Shown here: positions 9,390 through 19,852 of the stretch, piece after piece
Layout: every line of letters begins with the position of its first letter
How positions within the stretch are numbered: the first letter of the stretch is position 1
Assembly: GCF_901000735.1 (NCBI RefSeq)
Contig: NC_081549.1
Span: 19,915,584 to 19,979,583 of the forward strand
From: Corylus avellana
Taxonomy: Eukaryota > Streptophyta > Magnoliopsida > Fagales > Betulaceae
Direction: 5' to 3'
DNA length: 64,000 bases
Notes under the pieces: model-generated
Database searches by the model: none
Told to the model about the DNA's origin: nothing
Seen by the model: the letters and a program-made list of their open reading frames with translations, nothing else
Position numbers and translations under genes: made by a program

Positions 9390-10242
9390 TACGAGGTTCT
9401 TACTGGATAAACCGATAAAATGCCTTGAGTATTTATTCTTCTTATTTGGTCAAACTAGAGTATGCTTGACACGTAAGAACAGTGATTGATCATATCAATT
9501 GACTTTTCAGATTTCCGAATTTATGTTTCTTTGGTCAACACGATATGTATGATACGTGCAATACGACTATTGAACCTGTCCAAATAAATAAGATCAGACC
9601 TACCGACACCATATTAATAATCCGGAAATAATATATGCCTGTCTTGCAATTATGTAGTTCGTTGGCTTTCTTAAATCTTTCTTAGCTTTTCTAGTTGCAA
9701 TATTATATTTGGCAATTGAAAAAAATAAAATAAATACAAGAACGGTTCATCTCATGTAACGAAGGCCCATGCGACATTCCAATTGGATTAAAGCCCAAAT
9801 ACATGCTTTTTATTCATGACTCCCCAATATTAGCCACCTTCAACTTTGTTTTGATAACATTTTTTCTTCACCATTTTTGTTTTCTTTTACTTTTAGTAGA
9901 ATAGCTTTTCATAAAAATAAAAAAAACACTATATCCAATTAAGGAGCATGATTTTATAGGAGTTGAAAATCCTTTTTCTCAAGGAGGAATTGATTAGAAA
10001 AATTAAAGAACTCTCTAATTAATGCTCTATCACATATATTTTTCATACAGATAGAATAAAATTGAAACTAAGAGTATAATGTATCATTATTGATACTAAA
10101 GCATGCCTATATATATATCGCCATCAACAGCAGATGATGGATAAGTGTGTATATATATAAACATCATGCATGCAAGAATTAAGCCAAATAAAGGAAGAAA
10201 AGAATATATGAATCAAAAATTTGTGTCGAAGCATTGAGATCA
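9390..10242. other. Intergenic sequence between the MGCLC and 55-aa genes
   Basis: AT-rich, conserved with copy B but with no recognisable coding sequence. The single CCATATTA at 9609-9616 is the empty target site of the MITE found in copy B. Confidence 0.7.
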
Positions 10243-10410
10243 TCAAACTCCAGGAAGGTCAACATCACAGCTGCAACTGGCGGTGGCGCTACCTATACTG
10301 CCTTGTTGGTGGCGAGGTTTGGTGCTGAGGCAGCAGCAAATGAGACCCAGAAACAACATGAAGCCCCATGCTGAGGCTAAGGCTTGTGCCCACTTCAAGT
10401 AATGCTCCAT
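10243..10410 (-). CDS. 55-residue single-pass membrane protein (copy A)
   Basis: Open frame of 55 residues starting MEHYLKWAQALASAWGF. Residues about 8-28 form a hydrophobic helix ending in Cys-Cys-Cys, followed by a short polar tail (TKPRHQQGS), a Ser-Cys-Ser-Cys motif and a C-terminal Asp-Leu-Pro-Gly-Val. In copy B (19217-19384) the frame is intact with one replacement (Asp51 to Gly) and one silent change. The third copy (24557-24690) is frameshifted. Conservation of an intact short frame between two duplicates supports it being real, though the duplicates are young. I do not recognise the family. The tri-Cys at the membrane border suggests palmitoylation (inference). The region upstream (10440-10730) is open in A but shifted by a 4-base insertion in B, so it is treated as leader or promoter. 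Confidence 0.5.
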   Translation of the reverse strand: MEHYLKWAQALASAWGFMLFLGLICCCLSTKPRHQQGSIGSATASCSCDVDLPGV

Positions 10411-12368
10411 ATCTTCCCACTTGTGAACCCTTTTTCGTCTTAATTAATTAATTCGGAAACAAGTTTATTTATGGTCATGATCACAAGGCTAAGAGACCGA
10501 GGAACAAATGGTATCTTTTCTTTAGAGAGAAAGAGAATATTGATCATGGCATCAGCTGGCTGGAGAGAGCTTTGAGAGAAATAAAGCTGTGCTGGACCTG
10601 ATGGTGCACATGGGATGAGCTTGAAAGAGGCCAAAACAACATGGGGCCAGTCTGGGAATTTACCAGATACACTACTACTCGGAAGTGTCCAACTGTACGT
10701 GGTGATGTTCATCTTTTTAAAGCCATACAAAGAGTATTTAAAAACTAATTATATTGTATATCCTTAGACATTAAGTAATTAGCTAGGATGGTACTTCAAA
10801 TGGTCAAATTGCGCCCCCTATATCACACAGAAACCTAATTAACCGATTAATAGCACGTTATTAGTTAGGTTATTTCTTAGGCTCCGTTTACTTCGACGTA
10901 AAATGATTTCCAGAAAATATTTTCCGTATTTTACGGTGTTTACTACGCCGTAAAATGGTGGTCAAACCGAAATCATTTTCGGTTTGACCAAAAAACCTTT
11001 ACATTTCTAGGGAAAATGGTTTACACTTTTTAAATTTGTAAACCATTTTCCCTGCCTAATCAAAAAAAATCCCGACACTCTCCTGATTACAAAAAAAAAA
11101 ACCAAACACCCCTCCCGACTCCTCACCTTCGCGCACTCTCCTTCACCTTCACCTTCACCTTCTCCTTCACGCATAGCTGCTGATTCTCCTTCACCTGCAC
11201 CGCTCATCTCTCTCTCGGCCGAGCTTCACTCTTCAAGCCCGACGCAGGTACTCTCATCTTTCTCTTTCTTTGTTGAACCATATGTATGGAGTGATTCAAA
11301 TCTACGAATTTCTCTTGGTAATTTTCGTTTGATTTTGGTTTCTTTCTCTGTTGGACAACTGGAAATCATGGAGCGATTTTGATTTTGGTTTCTTTCCCTA
11401 TTAATGTATCAGATTTGCGATTTAGGTTTTGGGTCTAGGGTGTGGATTTTGGAAAATGAGAACTTCTATGATCTTTGTTGTTATGGGTTGTTTTTGATTG
11501 TTGATTCTTGGAAGTTCTGATTTTGAGATGAACCTCAACCGAATGGGTTTTTATTTCCTTCTGATTTTCTGTGGCTCTTGGCTTGATTCTCGTGTACAGG
11601 AAATTTAGATCCTCTGTTCTCTTTCCCCTCAAGGCCTACTTTTCTTCTTGTTGTTGTTTCGAGTTATGCTTTGTTTGGCTGCCGAGAAAAGACTCGGATT
11701 CCGGTCTTTTATGGTCTTTTCGGTATACGAGCTTGTGAAATGAATGATTTTTCTTTTTCCTTGGCCTTCCCGGAAACCAGAGAGAGAGTGTTAGAATTGA
11801 TTAACTAGAATATGTATCTAGAATATGTACTTTTAACTAGAAAATTGCATGCCCAAATAACAGCAGTACAGAGAAGAATCTGGATTGACCCATAATAACA
11901 GCAGTACTGTTGTATCTTTGATGTGTCTAACAACCGAACTACAAGTAAATTCTTTTGTCTCAATTTTCCCATATTCTGCTATTCTCTTTATATTTTCGTA
12001 GTTACGCAATAGTTACCCCCATGGATTAAAGGCTTTGACTTCCTGGGGTTTGAGATGTTTTGGTGAAATGGGTATCGAAACTTGAATGAGTTTCTGATGA
12101 AACAAACCCAATAAAAAATATGATCTTTTTGTAATGTAATTGAATTCCATTTCAAGTACGTACCCACTGTGGCAAAAGAAATTATGAAACTTGTGGGTGG
12201 GAGAAAAAGAGAGAAAGGTGTGATTTTGTGGTTTTCATTCACTTTTGTCGATTTTGTTGTCTCTGCCTCCCTATTAACGGAGGGGAAATGTGTTGATATC
12301 AAAAACCAACACATTTCTGGCATAGTAAAAAGAGATAAGAGAATCTACCTGGGCATAGTAGTGCATCC

Positions 12369-12370
<2 letters not shown>

Positions 12371-12425
<55 letters not shown>
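12371..12425. repeat. (TA)n microsatellite
   Basis: About 27 TA units inside element 1; absent from element 2. Confidence 0.95.
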
Positions 12426-12428
<3 letters not shown>

Positions 12429-12989
12429 GGAGTGAAGCCTTCCACTAGGCTGGTATGTACGAGTGAGGTAATTTTGATGGAAACGAGATCTGTGTTGTTT
12501 GTGGGTTGCACTTTTTCTGTTTGATGAATTGCTTGAGGGAATGTAAGTTAAGCATCAGATAGAGGTAGAGTGGTAAGGCAGAATATTTTGGATTGTTTTA
12601 AGTTAATTCCATAGACATTTCCCATTATTCCTTCATTCCCCTTGATGCAAATGGATTGTTGGAAAGAGGTTGTCTTTTTCTATTACAATTGTTGATAAGG
12701 GGATCGACCAAGGTATACTGTTGGGACTGCCACCAATTGTGGTTAGTGTCTTGGCAGCTACTTGTATTAGCAGGAAATTTCCTTGTTTTTACATCAGTAT
12801 AGTCGGTGTATGGCATATCAAAGTGTTTGAGGATTGAATTTGTCAGGGAGGATTGATAATTGGCACACACCAGGAAATTGGATTTCGTTGACATTACTTT
12901 TTGTCATGTTATCCTTGGATGAATCGGAAACAATGCATATATGATTTATTGCTTATTGCTTATTTTTATGTTGTTTGTATCAGGAAGTG

Positions 12990-13139
12990 ATGAAGGTGGA
13001 AGGGTACGATGAGTTTATGCTTGCAACTGCATTCGACCATTTGAATGGAGATGAGAAGCTTGCAAGAAGATTTCTAGTAAAGAATGCTAAACTTAGAAAG
13101 TTTTGGTTTGACAACTTCTTCAAAAACCATGGAAATTAG
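12990..13139 (+). pseudogene. C-terminal exon of a Myb/SANT-like transposon protein
   Basis: Open for 49 codons from the ATG at 12990 to TAG at 13137-13139, preceded by a good acceptor (TTTGTATCAG at 12974-12983). The peptide (Asp-Glu-Phe, then HLNGDEKLARRFLVKNAKLR, then Trp and FFKN) resembles the C-terminal end of plant Myb/SANT-like proteins encoded by Harbinger-type transposons and their domesticated relatives. The DNA-binding part and transposase are missing from the element, so this is a leftover exon. In element 2 the region is cut off by the duplication border. Identification is by general similarity. Confidence 0.4.
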
Positions 13140-13239
13140 AATTTGTGTATTATCGATATGTAGTAAGATACTAATGAACTTGGATGGTAGTTCTTTGGCC
13201 AAAATATTGTAATATTTATGGTTGAATTTTAGAATTCAT

Positions 13240-13274
<35 letters not shown>

Positions 13275-13801
13275 GTACTTGCCCTTTCATATATATCAAT
13301 CTTCCTAGATGTGGAATATTCGTAATATTGATGTATGGACATTTTTAGATACAGTACTTTCAAAATACTTTTTCTATTTTTTTTTTTTCTGAAAAAATAG
13401 AAAATCAAAAAATATTCTCAGATAGGTTGATTGTTTTTGTCGAATTTTAACAATCAAACATAAATTATTTTATATTAATATTTTTATATTTTGAATAAAA
13501 ATTATATTTATAGGTTAGTATAAAATATTTAAAAATAAAATAAAAAAATTGATTTTCAGTACAGTTGAATAGCTAATATAAAAATTAATAGTTTTTTATA
13601 TTAATAGTTTTTTAAAAAATATTTTTAAAAATTAAAAAAATTAAAATTTGTTTTTGAAAATATTTTTAAAAAAAATTGATTTTCCGTGCGCGAAGTAAAC
13701 ACAGTAAAATGTTTTCGGTGGAAAATATTTTCAGGAAAAATGACTTCCCTGAAAATATTTTTCGACAGAAACCATTTTACGTCGAAGTAAACGGAGCCTA
13801 A

Positions 13802-15385
13802 GGCTCCGTTTACTTCGACGTAAAATGATTTTCAGAAAATATTTTCCACATTTTACGGTGTTTACTACGCCGTAAAATGGTGGTCAAACCGAAATCATTT
13901 TCGGTTTGACCAAAAAACCTTTACATTTCTAGGGAAAATGGTTTACACTTTTTAAATTCGTAAACCATTTTCCCTGCCCAATCAAAAAAAATCCCGACAC
14001 TCTCCTGATTACAAAAAAAAAAACCAAACACCCCTCCCGACTCCTCACCTTCGCGCACTCTCCTTCACCTTCACCTTCACCTTCTCCTTCGCGCACAGCT
14101 GCTGATTCTCCTTCACCTGCACCGCTCATCTCTCTCTCGGCCGAGCTTCACTCTTCAAGCCCAACGCAGATACTCTCATCTTTCTCTTTCTTTTGCTGAT
14201 TTTGAGATGAACCTCAACCGAATGGGTTTTTATTTCCTTCTGATTTTCTGTGGCTCTTGGCTCTTGGCTTGATTCTCGTGTACAGGAAATTTTTAGATCC
14301 TCTGTTCTCTTTCCCCTCAAGGCCTACTTTTCTTCTTGTTGTTGTTTCGAGTTATGCTTTGTTTGGCTGCCGAGAAAAGACTCGGATTCCGGTCTTTTAT
14401 GGTCTTTTCGGTATACGAGCTTGTGAAATGAATGATTTTTCTTTTTCCTTGGCCTTCCCGGAAACCAGAGAGAGAGTGTTAGAATTGATTAACTAGAATA
14501 TGTATCTAGAATATGTACTTTTAACTAGAAAATTGCATGCCCAAATAACAGCAGTACAGAGAAGAATCTGGATTGACCCATAATAACAGCAGTACTGTTG
14601 TATGAGAAATAACAGCTTGATCTGTAAATAACAGCTAGAATATGATGAATTTGTTTTTATTCATTTGTTATTTTGTGTAGAAATATTTCTACAAATGGGC
14701 CACATAACCTTGCTGCATCTGCCTAGGGATATCTTTTCTAGCATGATATTTGGAATATTTCGAAGTTTACCCTTTTATTACTCTAGGAAGAGATGAGATC
14801 AGTAACTGGGAATTCACTGGAATTGAATCTTTTATTCTATGCCAGAGTGAGGTAATTTTGATGGAAACGAGATCTGTGTTGTTTGTGGGTTGCACTTTTT
14901 CTGTTTGATGAATTGCTTGAGGGAATGTAAGTTAAGCATCAGATAGAGGTAGAGTGGTAAGGCAGAATATTTTGGATTGTTTTAAGTTAATTCCATAGAC
15001 ATTTCTCATTATTCCTTCATTCCCCTTGATGCAAATGGATTGTTGGAAAGAGGTTGTCTTTTTCTATTACAATTGTTGATAAGGGGATCGACCAAGGTAT
15101 ACTGTTGGGACTGCCACCAACTGTGGTTAGTGTCTTGGCAGACTTGTATTAGCAGGAAATTTCCTGGCATATCAAAGTGTATGGCATATCAAAGTGTTTT
15201 TACATCAGTATAGTCGGTGTATGGCATATCAAAGTGTTTGAGGATTGAATTTGTCAGGGAGGATTGATAATTGGCACACACCAGGAAATTGGATTTCATT
15301 GACATTACTTTTTGTCATGTTATCCTTGGATGAATTGGAAACAATGCATATATGATTTATTGCTTATTGTTTATTTTTATGTTGT
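13802..15385 (+). mobile_element. Harbinger-like element 2, truncated
   Basis: Begins three bases after element 1 with the same 5' end and follows element 1's sequence, with a deletion of about 250 bases (corresponding to 11262-11510) and a rearranged middle. Homology stops at TTTATTTTTATGTTG (about 15385), where duplication copy B starts, so the right end and the Myb-like exon are missing. There is a local triplication of GGCATATCAAAGTGT at 15160-15240. Confidence 0.65.
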
Positions 15386-15574
15386 AAACAGTAAATACAA
15401 CAATAGGAAAGACTCACAGTACATATATTTTTATAATCTGCCCGTAATGGTGGTTAATTACTTAATTATCTCACTCAAGCCCAAAACAAACAGAGGAAAA
15501 GCTACCTATACCCAAAACATCTTCATGTCGACAGCCACCACCTAGTCTCCTCCCCCTCCTCCCCCTCCACCACC

Positions 15575-15940
15575 TCAACCGCAGCCACCGCCTTGCATAC
15601 CACATACCACCGCCACCCCGCCGCCACCACCACCACCACCACCACTAATACCTCCTCCTCCACCTCCTCCACCAACATCCCAACCTCCAAGTCCTCCAAA
15701 ATCTCCTCCAGTTTCAATATCGCCCCCACCACTACCGCCTATGCGTTCTCCGCCTCCACCACCGCCTATGCGTTTTCCGCCTCCACCACCGCCTATGCGT
15801 TCTCCGCCTCCTCCAAAACCGCCAGCACCATTCTTTCCACCAGCACCTCCGACCCTGCTACGTCCTTGACAGAAGAGAATCAAAAGAACAATTACAACGA
15901 CTATGGATGCAAAAACAACAAAGGGAATGGCGTTATTCAT
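15575..15940 (-). CDS. Glycine-rich single-pass membrane protein, 121 aa (copy B)
   Basis: Duplicate of 7131-7508. The ATG at 15940 gives 121 residues: MNNAIPFVVFAS start, a hydrophobic segment to about residue 25, a basic/Gly linker, then Gly-rich repeats including three copies of a Glu-Arg/Lys-Arg-Ile-Gly-Gly unit where copy A has one. It ends in VVCGMQGGGCG at a TGA created by a C-to-A change on the plus strand (CCTCAACC versus CCTCCACC in copy A), about 10 codons before the ancestral stop. The promoter is disrupted: a hAT-type element lies between the old TATA box and the gene, leaving AATAAAAGG next to it. The coding frame is fine, but expression may be altered. Confidence 0.6.
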   Translation of the reverse strand: MNNAIPFVVFASIVVVIVLLILFCQGRSRVGGAGGKNGAGGFGGGGERIGGGGGGKRIGGGGGGERIGGSGGGDIETGGDFGGLGGWDVGGGGGGGGISGGGGGGGGGVAVVCGMQGGGCG

Positions 15941-16001
15941 CTTCCTCTCCGTATGTTTTATACAAGACAATGAAATAAGTTCTTCACAGCTTTCCTTTTA
16001 T

Positions 16002-16367
16002 TATTCAGAGACGGAGGGAGGGGGGGACCAGGGTGGCCAATGGTCCCCCCCAAAATAAGGAAAAAAAAAATTATAAGTAAAAAAATTAATTAAAAAATTA
16101 AAAAAGTAAAATTAAAGTTTTAATTTTAGTTATTTAGCCCCCTCCAAAAAAAAAAAATTGGCCCTATTTTTAATTTTGTTGGCCCATACCCACTAAGTTT
16201 TTTTATTTTTGGCCCTTACTTTTAAATGTTCACTTTTTTTGGCCCTTACAGTAGTCTTTACTTCATAAAAAACAACCAAAATAATTTTTTTTCATAAAAA
16301 AATTTTAAAGAACCGAAAAAAAAATTTGGCTGGCCCCCGTCCATAAAATTTCCTGGCTCCGTCCCTA
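16002..16367. mobile_element. hAT-type non-autonomous element in the promoter of copy B
   Basis: A 366-bp insertion absent from copy A. The ends carry inverted GGACGGAG-type sequence (CAGAGACGGAGGGAGG left; CTGGCTCCGTCCCTA right). It is flanked by CTTTTAT at 15995-16001 and 16368-16374 (7 of 8 bases when extended), the size expected of a hAT target duplication. The target is the TATA box itself: in copy A the site reads CCTTTTATAG. The interior is AT-rich with GGCCC motifs and no coding sequence. Confidence 0.75.
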
Positions 16368-16764
16368 CTTTTATAGAAAGGAATTGTCTGACTTTTAAAC
16401 GAAATTTTATTGAAAACTTCAAACATTCTCCGCGTTGAAATATTTGACCAACGGTGCATGCAACAGATCAGGATGCTGCTCAGAAGCTTAGTTGCTTGAA
16501 GCATGGAAAAACCTTGTTTCCGTTGAATTTTTCAGAGTTCATTTCAAGAGGCCAACAGGTTTTTCTTTGTTGACATGTGAGAAAATATAAAAATTGAGGG
16601 TTGAAGTCGTACACGGTCTGTTTTGGAAATACTCACCATTAATATTAATAAAAAAAATTGAGGGTATGCAATTCCCATCCGGACGAAATTACAAATACGC
16701 GCGATATGCTGCTGCTCTTCCTTAACAGAATGCTCATCATTAATGCTTTAAAAAAAAAATCAGA

Positions 16765-16850
16765 AGTACTCGGTGTAATATGAAGCCATTCTTATTTCTT
16801 GTCTACAACCAGTCAACCACCAAAGTCAAGGCCACCTCATGTAGCTAGCC
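16765..16850 (-). pseudogene. Relic of the MGCLC gene 3' end (copy B)
   Basis: Duplicate of the relic at 7965-8045, with CTTGTCTACAACC and CACCAAAGTCAAGGCC. Same interpretation. Confidence 0.45.
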
Positions 16851-17716
16851 CATCATTTTCTTTTCGCGTCCATTTTCTCTTCTCTCTTTCATATTATTCC
16901 ACCATATATTTCTACAGAAACTTAAGCCTAATTAACATGGTTGGGAACAGAAAAAATTTCTTGCTTGTACGTACGTACGTTCCTTCCCCCTTGTTATAGA
17001 CAGTAACGTAATATAATAAAATAGTATTTAAAACAAAAAATAAAGAGTTATGCGGTGCCAGTGGTAGAGTATTATTTAGAATCGATCAGGCAATAATATT
17101 AATTGGTTTTTTTTTTTTTTTTTAATATATATATATATATATTTATCGGTTTGAGTTTTGCTTATTCAACAAAAAAATAAAAGAAAAGAGGGAAAAATAA
17201 TTAATCTTACGGACTCCACACATAAACATATGGATGATGTCAAAACCATCCGCTGACAAACGAAACAATGAACAACAATTGAAATTGTCACATTTTGCTT
17301 CTTACTCTCTACACGATACTTATCAATTGAAAGTGTAGTGTTTGTTCTAACAGTAATATCTTAACAATAAAATATAGATTGATTCATCCATATATATATA
17401 GTTAAAACCCTATATGATCAATTGATCATCATCCAAATTAATTCTGCGTGCCCCTTATTTATGAAGCATGCACCTCTATTTCTCGATCTCTCACATAAAT
17501 GGTCATTGAAATCAAATAAAATTCAAATTGAGAACGTAATAAGACTATCATTTGATTGAAGATTAACGCAGATATATACATCATGAGTTATGACTAAAAA
17601 AAAGAAAAATCCATGGAATGCATAAGTTCTTGTAAGTTTCAGCTTTACAAAGTAATTGGTGCAACATGAATCGATATGCTTGATGCTTGTCTGCAACCAC
17701 CAGAGTCACCACCACC

Positions 17717-18031
17717 TCAACCTCCGCCACCGCCGCCGCCACAACTTCCTCCTCCCCCTCCCCCAGCACCACCACAACCTCCACCACCACCACCACCACC
17801 GTCACTAACAAATGTTGCCGAATCAGCTGTGGCTGAAATAGCTGTAGCGGCTAGCACAGCAGCACCATAATTGGTCATAACAACCATGTCACCGTCTCTT
17901 GAGCCGGCTGCCATACCATCAGCAGCCCCAACTTGAGAAGCTTGGGTGCTCGAACGATTACCTCTTCTATGGATAGCAGCCGTTGGAGGTTTTCCTTTCT
18001 TCTTACGCCCTCGGTTGCAAAGACAGCCCAT
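17717..18031 (-). CDS. MGCLC-type Gly/Cys-rich small protein, 104 aa (copy B)
   Basis: Duplicate of 8909-9226, intact. It starts MGCLCNRGRKKKGKPPTAAI from the ATG at 18031; Met17 of copy A is Thr here. The Ala-rich segment (GAAVLAATAISATADSATF) is unchanged and the Gly/Cys tail differs by a few small in-frame indels, with loss of some Cys. It ends at the same TGA. TATATAAGG is at 18082-18090. Preservation of the N-terminal acylation motif and basic patch in both copies suggests these parts matter, although the duplicates are young. Confidence 0.66.
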   Translation of the reverse strand: MGCLCNRGRKKKGKPPTAAIHRRGNRSSTQASQVGAADGMAAGSRDGDMVVMTNYGAAVLAATAISATADSATFVSDGGGGGGGGCGGAGGGGGGSCGGGGGGG

Positions 18032-18081
18032 TACTTGAAAGAGTACATCGACCAAACAGGCACAATTCTCTCTATGCGTCT

Positions 18082-18090
18082 CCTTATATA
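18082..18090 (-). promoter_or_regulatory. TATA box of the copy B MGCLC gene
   Basis: Reverse strand TATATAAGG, same position relative to the ATG as in copy A. Confidence 0.6.
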
Positions 18091-18427
18091 ATATTGTTTG
18101 TGCTTCAAATTCGTGTAATTTCCGTGATACAAGGTAAGACCCACATGAAAAGATGCATCAATATCCGGGGGAATTAATTTTAAATAATGAATCCTACGAG
18201 GTTCTTATTGGATAAACCGATAAAATGCCTTGAGTATTTATTCTTCTTATTTGGTCAAACTAGAGTATGCTTGACACGTAGAGAACAGTGATTGATCATA
18301 TCAATTGACTTTTCATATTTCCGAATTTATGTTTCTTTGGTCAACACGATATGTATGATACGTGCAACACGACTATTGAACCTGTCCAAATAAATAAGAT
18401 CAGCACCTATATACCGACACCATATTA

Positions 18428-18563
18428 AGATGGGTAATTTTTGGCACGGTGTTCAAATATTATTTTATTTTATTTTTTTTACTATTTGAATATTATTTTA
18501 ATAATATTTTAACACAGACGTGTTTACTGTTCAAGCACACCAGTGTGCTAAAAATCACTACTC
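18428..18563. mobile_element. 136-bp MITE with an 8-bp target duplication
   Basis: Flanked by CCATATTA at 18420-18427 and 18564-18571; copy A has a single CCATATTA (9609-9616) at the same place. The ends are imperfect inverted repeats (GGTAATTTTTGGCAC left; GTGCTAAAAATCACTAC right). The 8-bp duplication fits hAT-type MITEs. Confidence 0.85.
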
Positions 18564-19216
18564 CCATATTAATAATCCGGAAATAATATATGCTTGTCTT
18601 GCAATTATGCAGTTCGTTGGCTTTCTTAAATCTTGCTTAGCTTTTCCAGTTGCAATATTATATTTGGCAATTGAAAAAAATAAAATAAAATAAATACAAG
18701 AACGGTTCGTCTCATGTAACGAGGGCCCATGCGATATTCCAATTGGATTAAAGCCCAAATACATGCTTTTTATTCATGATTCCCCAATATTAGCCACCTT
18801 CAACTTTGTTTTGATAACATTTTTTCTTCACCATTTTTGTTTTCTTTTACTTTTAGTAGAATAGCTTTTCATTAAAAAAAAAAACACTATATCCAATTAA
18901 GGAGCATGATTTTATAGGAGTTGAAAATCCTTTTTCTCAAGGAGGAATTAATTAGAAAAATTAAAGAACTCTCTAATTAATGCTCTATCACATAAATTTT
19001 TCATACAGATAGAATAAAATTGAAACTAAGAGTATAATGTATCATTATTGATACTAAAGCATGCCTATATATATATATATATATCGCTATCAACAGCAGA
19101 TGGTGGATAAGTGTGTATATATATAAACATCATGCATGCAAGAATTAAGCCAAATAAAGGAAGAAAAGAATATATGAATCCAAAATTTGTGTCGAAGCAT
19201 TGAGAATTTGAGATCA

Positions 19217-19384
19217 TCAAACTCCAGGAAGGCCAACATCACAGCTGCAACTGGCGGTGGCGCTACCTATACTGCCTTGTTGGTGGCGAGGTTTGGTGCT
19301 GAGGCAGCAGCAAATGAGACCCAGAAACAACATGAAGCCCCATGCTGAGGCTAAAGCTTGTGCCCACTTCAAGTAATGCTCCAT
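19217..19384 (-). CDS. 55-residue single-pass membrane protein (copy B)
   Basis: Intact duplicate of 10243-10410. The protein differs at one residue: Asp51 is Gly (GGC for GAC). The hydrophobic helix with Cys-Cys-Cys and the Ser-Cys-Ser-Cys motif are unchanged. The upstream region differs from copy A by a 4-base ACGT insertion near 19655, which breaks the longer upstream frame and supports starting at the ATG at 19384. Confidence 0.5.
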   Translation of the reverse strand: MEHYLKWAQALASAWGFMLFLGLICCCLSTKPRHQQGSIGSATASCSCDVGLPGV

Positions 19385-19852
19385 ATCTTCCCACTTGTGA
19401 ACCCTTTTTCGTCTTAATTAATTAATTCGGAAACAAGTTTATTTATGGTCATGATCACAAGGCTAAGAGACCGAGGAACAAATGGTATCTTTTCTTTAGA
19501 GAGAAAGAGAATATTGATCATGGCATCAGCTGGCTGGAGAGAGCTTTGAGAGAAATAAAGCTGTGCTGGACCTGATGGTGCACATGGGATGAGCTTGAAA
19601 GAGGCCAAAACAACATGGGGCCAGCCTGGGAATTTACCAGATACACTACTACGTACTCGGAAGTGTCCAACTGTACGTGGTGATGTTCATCTTTTTAAAG
19701 CCATACAAAGAGTATTTAAGAACTAATTATATTGTATATCCTTAGACATTAAGTAATTAGGTCGGTACTTCAAATGGTCAAATTGCGCCCCCTATATCAC
19801 ACAGAAACCTAATTAACCGATTAATAGCATGTTATTAGTTAGGTTATTTCTT

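Larger units (their letters stand above)
6973..10879. repeat. Segmental duplication, copy A (three small genes)
   Basis: Homologous throughout to 15386-19852. The left border is at TAAACAGTAAATACAAC, the right border at GGTTATTTCTTA. It contains, all on the minus strand, the glycine-rich gene (7131-7508), the MGCLC gene (8909-9226) and the 55-residue gene (10243-10410). Copy A lacks the two insertions at 16002-16367 and 18428-18563, so it preserves the empty sites. Confidence 0.92.
10880..13798 (+). mobile_element. Harbinger-like terminal-inverted-repeat element 1
   Basis: Starts GGCTCCGTTTACTTCGACGT and ends with the inverse (ACGTCGAAGTAAACGGAGCC). It is flanked by TTA on the left and TAA on the right. 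Inverted ends extend over about 100 bases with several AAAATATTTTCC and GTAAAATGG motifs. Copy B of the surrounding block shows the unoccupied site (TTATTTCTTAATTTC near 19850). The interior has no transposase. Near the right it carries a short plus-strand exon (12990-13139) that looks like the end of a Myb/SANT-like protein, which together with the short A/T target favours PIF/Harbinger; the superfamily call is inference, since TTA/TAA is also compatible with a 2-bp TA duplication. It sits at the right border of duplication copy A. Confidence 0.6.
15386..19852. repeat. Segmental duplication, copy B
   Basis: Second copy of the three-gene block at 6973-10879, same orientation. It differs by a 366-bp insertion (16002-16367), a 136-bp insertion (18428-18563), small indels and point changes. 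Its left border joins directly to truncated element 2, so one breakpoint lies inside that transposon. Confidence 0.92.

Noticed and set aside
10440..10730. 96-codon minus frame upstream of the 55-aa gene
   Set aside because: A 4-base insertion breaks it in copy B and further indels break it in copy C and in the inverted piece at 62850, so it is not under coding constraint. Likely leader or promoter.
11007..11207. 66-codon minus frame (also 13929-14129) with Gly-Glu repeats
   Set aside because: Arises from CCTTCA-type repeats within the transposon end and starts in the inverted repeat; no domain and no promoter.
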